The translations under genes were made by a program, and so were the position numbers. The notes below the pieces were generated by a model, which saw only the letters and a program-made list of their open reading frames with translations, did no database searches and had not been told where the DNA came from. DNA of 18,117 bases from Nitrospirota bacterium (lineage in GTDB: Bacteria; Nitrospirota; Nitrospiria; JACQBZ01): positions 1 to 18,117 of the forward strand of contig JACQHO010000207.1 in assembly GCA_016198945.1 (NCBI GenBank), given 5' to 3'. Below, one piece after another: positions 14,680 to 18,117 of the stretch. Each line of letters opens with the position of its first letter. Position 1 is the first letter of the stretch.

Positions 14680-16083
14680 ATGGCGGCGAAGCTCATTGAT
14701 CGCCACCGCGGTCGGAAGACCCTTGCGATAGGGCCGGTTGGTGGTCATGGCGTCAAACGCGTCCAAAACGGCGACGATCCTCGATCCGATCGGAATCTCA
14801 TCCCCCGACAAACCGGCCGGATACCCTTTTCCGTCGTATCGCTCCTGATGGTGGTAGACGATCGGGACCACCGGCGCCAGGAATCTCACCTCTTTCAGGA
14901 TTTCGGCCCCCTTGGCGGGATGCGTTTTCATTTCCTCATACTCTTCCGGAGTGAGCTTCCCGGGCTTGGTCAGGATCGCTTCCTTCACGCCGATTTTTCC
15001 GATGTCGTGAAGCGCGGCCGCGTATTTCAGCCAGATCGTTTCCTCCGAGGACACCCCGAGCCGCTGCGCGATCGACATCGCCAGATCCACCAAGCGGTCG
15101 CCGTGCCCTCCGGTGTAGACATCCTTGACCTCGATCGCCTGGGCAAGCGCGCTGACGGTCTCGAAATAGAACTCCTCAAGCTCCCGGTTTTTCGTCTGGA
15201 TGAGCTCGAACATTTTTGCATTTTCGATCGCGATCGTCGCCTGCCCGCTCAGGATGGAGGTCAGTTCCAGGTCGCTCTGGTTGTACGAGGCGTTCCCGCG
15301 TTGTTTGCTCAAAATCAAGACGCCGATGACCCGGTCTTTTGAGAGGAAAGGCATCGCCACCAGGGAGGAAAGACCGCTCCGCACCAGCACCTCTTTCATC
15401 TCGTCCGTCAGGGGACCCTCTTCCACCAGGATGAGGGGGATCTTTTTATCCAGCGCCCATCGTCCGACCGTCTCCCGGATTTTTCGGCCGGCATCGCCTG
15501 AAAATCCATCCATTGGGACGACGAAGGATTCGGCCTGAAACCCGCGAGTGCGGTCATCCACCAGCATCACGGCCGCCGCATCGGATCGGGTCTCCTTCAA
15601 TACGACACGGGCAAAGGTCTCCAAAAGGGATTTCAGATGGAGATCCGAAAGAAGCGTCTTGCCCACCTCAAAAAGCGGAACCAGCAGTTTCAGGCGCATG
15701 TTTTCGCGGAAGACACGGTGTTTTTCAAGCGCGTCCTCCACCGACCGGACCAGTTCCATCTGGGAGAACGGCTTGATCACGAAGCCCTGCGCGCCCAACC
15801 GAAGCGCCTGCACGGCGTTGTTGATCGTACCATACCCCGTCATGATGACGGCCGAAATTTCCTTTTGGCTTTCCTTGATCGCGCGGAGGAGTTCCAGGCC
15901 GTCCATGCCGGGCATGCTGATATCGGTCAGGAGAAGGTCGAAGGGTTGGGACCGGGCAAAATCGATCGCCGCTTTTCCGCCGGCCACGGCAATCGTCTGG
16001 TAGGATTTTCGTTTTAAAATTTCGGAGCACAAGCGCCGGATGTGCTCCTCGTCATCAACAATCAGGATGCTCTCGCCAACCAT
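14605..16083 (-). CDS. Response regulator with REC, GAF and HD-GYP domains (probable c-di-GMP phosphodiesterase)
   Basis: 492 residues from MVGESILIVDDE; AAGG about 8 nt upstream supports this ATG over an in-frame one 14 codons earlier. REC domain 1-120: acidic pair Asp10/Asp11, phospho-acceptor Asp54 (LLTDISMPG), Thr82 and Lys104. GAF domain about 145-290. HD-GYP domain about 300-485: TGGHGDR, metal-binding AALHDIGKIG (His359-Asp360), HHQERYDGKGYPAGL with GYP at 420-422, and NRPYRKGL. HD-GYP enzymes hydrolyse cyclic di-GMP, and all signature residues are present, so an active enzyme is expected. The GAF ligand is unknown and no histidine kinase is adjacent. It is 60 nt downstream of the DUF3553-like gene and probably shares its promoter. 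Confidence 0.94.
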   Translation of the reverse strand: MVGESILIVDDEEHIRRLCSEILKRKSYQTIAVAGGKAAIDFARSQPFDLLLTDISMPGMDGLELLRAIKESQKEISAVIMTGYGTINNAVQALRLGAQGFVIKPFSQMELVRSVEDALEKHRVFRENMRLKLLVPLFEVGKTLLSDLHLKSLLETFARVVLKETRSDAAAVMLVDDRTRGFQAESFVVPMDGFSGDAGRKIRETVGRWALDKKIPLILVEEGPLTDEMKEVLVRSGLSSLVAMPFLSKDRVIGVLILSKQRGNASYNQSDLELTSILSGQATIAIENAKMFELIQTKNRELEEFYFETVSALAQAIEVKDVYTGGHGDRLVDLAMSIAQRLGVSSEETIWLKYAAALHDIGKIGVKEAILTKPGKLTPEEYEEMKTHPAKGAEILKEVRFLAPVVPIVYHHQERYDGKGYPAGLSGDEIPIGSRIVAVLDAFDAMTTNRPYRKGLPTAVAINELRRHSGVQFDPQVVEAFIQVMTETPHTA

Positions 16084-16143
16084 GGTTCTACCTTTTGATG
16101 CGATGGACCGGATGGTCGAGATCAAGAGAAACGTTATGAACGA

Positions 16144-16380
16144 TCATCGATAAATGGATTCCGAATCTCCTTGGAGCCGGATCCCGGCATAATAACAGCA
16201 GTTGTAATTATCCAGATCGTTGATGAACGACCGCTCGACGCCGTCATGGAAGGCCACGCGGGCGAGACAGATCCCTCCCGCCATCGTGGAGGAACGCTCC
16301 TCCACAACCACCCCGACGCCCCACTGGGGGTATCGGAGATGAATCACCTGATCGCCCAATTTCAGGAAAAGTCTTTGCAC
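16144..16380 (-). CDS. Small DUF3553-like protein
   Basis: 78 residues, GTG start. The beta-strand pattern KLGDQVIHLRYPQWGVGVVVEE, then ARVAFHDGVERSFINDLDN, is like DUF3553 and CarD/Tudor-like small barrels, where a GD-V-H-x-WG-G-V-V stretch is followed by a F-x-DG-x-x-x-F strand. A Cys-Cys pair follows (NYNCCYYAGIR). Cytoplasmic, no membrane segment. Function unknown; related small barrels bind nucleic acid or RNA polymerase, but that is not shown here. The start is moderately supported: AAAGG lies 12 nt upstream, and the strong promoter at 16415-16443 precedes it. It heads a two-gene unit with the HD-GYP regulator. The plus-strand ORF over this region is a shadow. Confidence 0.72.
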   Translation of the reverse strand: MQRLFLKLGDQVIHLRYPQWGVGVVVEERSSTMAGGICLARVAFHDGVERSFINDLDNYNCCYYAGIRLQGDSESIYR

Positions 16381-16414
16381 CGATCGTTAAAACCTTTTTT
16401 GAAAAACTGATTGA

Positions 16415-16443
16415 AGTATAGGGAACGGCTTTTTTTTTGTCAA
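16415..16443 (-). promoter_or_regulatory. Near-consensus sigma70 promoter for the DUF3553-like / HD-GYP pair
   Basis: Minus strand TTGACA (16443-16438), 17-nt spacer, TATACT (16420-16415). This is the best promoter in the window. An A-tract fills the first half of the spacer. The leader is about 28 nt to the GTG at 16380. Confidence 0.78.
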
Positions 16444-16476
16444 GGCAAACTTGAAGAATCCGTAAATCTCCCGCTC

Positions 16477-17487
16477 TCACTGATCGAAAAGATTTTCGGC
16501 GACCGGGTTGCCGCACGGGGGGCGGAAGGATGAGATATTCATCGAACCGCTGTTGAGGACAAAAACCTCGTCACCGCCGGGCGAGAAGACGATCCGGGCG
16601 GGATCCAGCCCCTTCGGCGCCAGGGACAGCTCACATGTCACCGACATCGTTTCGACCGAGATCACGGTCAGGGAGCTGTTCGCGCAGCAATGCGCCACAT
16701 AGATATATTTTCCGTCCGGTCCCGCCGCCACGGCCGATCCGCCGGCCGCCTTGACCTTGATGCGCCTGACGACATGAACTGGGACCGCCGTCAGGTCAAT
16801 CACCTCGACAGCGGCTTCGGTGTCATGAGAGACGTAGGCCTGCGATCCGTCCGGTGTCACGGCCACGCCGACCGGATTGCGCCCGACCTCGACCGCACGA
16901 ATATGTCCCGTGGCTTCGTCTACCGCCAACAACTGGCTCGAATCCCGGCTCGTGACCAGAAGGGTCCCGTGGGGGGCAATCGCGACATCGCCCGGGAAAC
17001 CGGGCAGCGGGATAACCCTTTGCTTTTTCTCCTTGAGGTCGAAGATCGTCAGAGCCTTCGCCTGATAATGCGGAATGTAGAGCGTTTGTCCGTCCCGCGC
17101 CACCGTGACGTTGCCGGGTCCCTTCTCCCTCAGTGGAATTCGCCCGACCACTTTATAACCGGTCGTGTCGATCACAGAGAGTTCATTGCCGTTATGGCGG
17201 ATCCAGTAGACATACCGTCCGCCGGATCCGGATGGTCCGGCGGGCGTTTCCCGGGCCCCTTCTTCGGGAGGCGGCGGCTCCGATCCGAGATCGATCCGCC
17301 GGATGACTCGGTGGGCTTCAAAATCGAACACGGCGATCGAATCGGTATGGGGAATCTCTAAAAAGATCTTTGATGGGGGTCGCGGGGATGACGCGGTTTC
17401 CGCGCCGGAGGGATCGGGCATGGCCACTGACGAAAGAACGGCCAGGACAAGGCCCCCCGAGATTCCGTTTCTCCAAAAGTACGCCAT
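16477..17487 (-). CDS. Exported YVTN-type beta-propeller repeat protein
   Basis: 336 residues from MAYFWRNGISGG; GGAG sits 9 nt before this ATG and a signal peptide follows (hydrophobic about 9-22, likely cleavage after SGA at 27-29). The longer open frame to 17559 would place a charged stretch before the signal peptide and overlap the upstream gene. About seven 40-residue blades repeat the pattern of a YVAH-like strand, then VIDTTGYKVVGRIPL, then a VAVTPDG-like turn (for example SVIDTTGYKVVGRIPL and VTPDGSQAYVSHD). Such propellers are periplasmic or surface scaffolds; some carry enzymes or bind cofactors. Five Cys lie in the C-terminal third, including an adjacent pair (VAHCCANSS). No catalytic motif is seen. 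Role unknown. Confidence 0.85.
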   Translation of the reverse strand: MAYFWRNGISGGLVLAVLSSVAMPDPSGAETASSPRPPSKIFLEIPHTDSIAVFDFEAHRVIRRIDLGSEPPPPEEGARETPAGPSGSGGRYVYWIRHNGNELSVIDTTGYKVVGRIPLREKGPGNVTVARDGQTLYIPHYQAKALTIFDLKEKKQRVIPLPGFPGDVAIAPHGTLLVTSRDSSQLLAVDEATGHIRAVEVGRNPVGVAVTPDGSQAYVSHDTEAAVEVIDLTAVPVHVVRRIKVKAAGGSAVAAGPDGKYIYVAHCCANSSLTVISVETMSVTCELSLAPKGLDPARIVFSPGGDEVFVLNSGSMNISSFRPPCGNPVAENLFDQ

Positions 17488-17527
17488 TTTTTCTTTCTCC
17501 CCCCGCGCGCGAGGTCGGGGGGAACGG

Positions 17528-17764
17528 TCAAGGCTTGTGTTGACCCAGGAGTTCGTCAAGATCCTTTATTGAAAACTTGGTCAGCTTTACAATCCTGGCC
17601 TGGGAGCGATAAGCGGGAGGCAATATACCACGGGCCTCCTCCTTGCTCCCTAAATCCGCAATGATCCATGCTTTATGCACCCCGTCCGCGCATCCAAAGT
17701 CTGCATTCGTCAGATAATGGGAGCCCGTTGTAAGCAGGATTCGAGCGGCGTGTGCGCATGCCAT
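17528..17764 (-). CDS. Small protein, downstream part of an amber-interrupted frame
   Basis: 78 residues if translated from the ATG at 17764. The core reads GSHYLTNADFGCADGVHKAW, then IIADLGSKEEARGILPPAYR, then a basic-to-acidic tail KLTKFSIKDLDELLGQHKP. It resembles a small family of ferredoxin-like-looking bacterial proteins that I recall by pattern but cannot name. Function unknown. The frame is open only from the amber codon at 17774-17776; just upstream, in the same frame, a well-formed start with a strong ribosome binding site encodes the missing N-terminus (see the separate entry). Translation from 17764 has only a weak AGG box 8 nt upstream. It ends 40 nt before the beta-propeller gene and is probably co-transcribed with it. 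Confidence 0.55.
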   Translation of the reverse strand: MACAHAARILLTTGSHYLTNADFGCADGVHKAWIIADLGSKEEARGILPPAYRSQARIVKLTKFSIKDLDELLGQHKP

Positions 17765-17821
17765 CTTATCAGCCTAATGCGAAACCTCGATCAGAAATTT
17801 TTCCATGACAAACATCTCCTC
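17765..17821 (-). pseudogene. Original start region of the small gene, cut by an in-frame TAG
   Basis: GAGGAG (17821-17816), 9 nt, then ATG at 17806-17804 encodes MEKFLIEVSH followed by TAG (17776-17774) and then, in the same frame, A-D-K-M and the 78-residue protein. The N-terminus fits the downstream protein and the ribosome binding site is the best around. So the full gene was likely 92 codons, with codon 11 now amber. A single-base change such as GAG to TAG would explain it. Sequencing error is equally possible. Reinitiation at 17764 or suppression of TAG are alternatives. Confidence 0.65.
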
Positions 17822-17891
17822 TTGTTTGGTTGGAATGAATGGACGCAGGCCTATGAACCTTTAAGCGCCGTGACTTCGATAATGAACGATG

Positions 17892-18117
17892 TTACCCGCC
17901 GGATGGTTTGACGCGATACCCTTTTTGGATCAGCAACTCCATCAAGGTCTCCCGGTGATCGCCTTGAATTTCGATGATGCCCGCTTTCACCGTCCCGCCG
18001 CTCCCGCAGGTTTGCTTGAACTCTTTTGCGAGTTCCCGGAGTCCATCCGGATGGAGGGGAACTCCGCTGATCAGCGTCACCCCTTTCCCCTTGCGCCCCT
18101 TCGTTTCCCCTGAAACC
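17892..18117 (-). CDS. yciH: YciH / SUI1 (eIF1-like) translation factor, partial at the right edge
   Basis: The frame is open from the window edge to the TAA at 17892-17894, giving 75 codons of C-terminal sequence. The visible part reads ETKGRKGKGVTLISGVPL, then KQTCGSGGTVKAGIIEIQGD, and finishes GYRVKPSGG, which is the SUI1 domain as found in bacterial YciH. SUI1 proteins bind the small ribosomal subunit and influence start-codon selection. An internal GTG at 18080 gives a 62-residue ORF, but conserved KGRKGKG residues lie before it, so the true start is beyond the window. Identity is firm; only the N-terminal third is missing. Confidence 0.9.
   Translation of the reverse strand, partial: VSGETKGRKGKGVTLISGVPLHPDGLRELAKEFKQTCGSGGTVKAGIIEIQGDHRETLMELLIQKGYRVKPSGG

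Noticed and set aside
16171..16410. Plus-strand 79-residue ORF opposite the DUF3553-like gene
   Set aside because: The minus-strand protein has a recognisable pattern and a strong promoter; this frame has neither.
17774..17776. Genome-wide reassignment of TAG to an amino acid
   Set aside because: Four other genes in the window end properly at TAG (bioF, the aminotransferase, the YfgM-like and the HD-GYP genes), so TAG functions as a stop here.

Overview
The window reads as a compact chromosomal segment of a Gram-negative bacterium with moderately high GC. Two lipoproteins with LISC lipoboxes, a Tat translocase subunit and an MltD-type murein transglycosylase point to a diderm envelope. No rRNA, tRNA, transposase, integrase, phage gene or CRISPR array is visible, so this looks like core genome rather than an island. 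The taxon cannot be fixed from these genes. From the general look of the proteins I lean weakly towards Nitrospirota or a nearby deep-branching lineage; this is inference only.

Left part (1-8232), all on the minus strand. In the direction of transcription it carries a DUF6982-like protein, then a tight cluster of class V aminotransferase, serA, hisZ and dnaB (gaps 2-37 nt, depending on the serA start), then tatA and a large TPR lipoprotein that leaves the window at position 1. The aminotransferase, tatA and the TPR lipoprotein each have a recognisable sigma70-type promoter. The aminotransferase plus serA could supply two steps of serine synthesis, and hisZ implies a short-form HisG elsewhere.

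Middle (8247-11909). A divergent promoter region separates the DUF6982-like gene from a LipM-type octanoyltransferase on the plus strand. Next comes mltD, with two tandem promoters and a promoter-flanking inverted repeat, meeting head-on a YfgM-like TPR membrane protein.

Biotin cluster (11940-14679, plus strand). Back-to-back promoters separate the YfgM-like gene from bioF, a FabG-like short-chain dehydrogenase and bioD. bioF appears to have an almost leaderless transcript, and the later genes are packed or overlapping. bioA, bioB, bioC and birA are not here. The 3' end of bioD overlaps the 3' end of a converging response-regulator gene by 75 bp.

Right part (14605-18117, minus strand). A consensus promoter drives a DUF3553-like small protein and a REC-GAF-HD-GYP response regulator (cyclic-di-GMP hydrolysis type). 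Upstream lie a YVTN beta-propeller exported protein, a small conserved-looking protein whose reading frame is broken by an in-frame amber codon right after its best start, and a partial yciH/SUI1 gene at the window edge.

Nothing here amounts to an obvious new defence or mobile system. The most unusual items are the amber-interrupted small gene, the dehydrogenase embedded in the biotin operon with its near-leaderless promoter, and the mltD promoter architecture. No gene-free stretch exceeds 300 bases; the longest are 9160-9388 and 1694-1868, both holding promoters.
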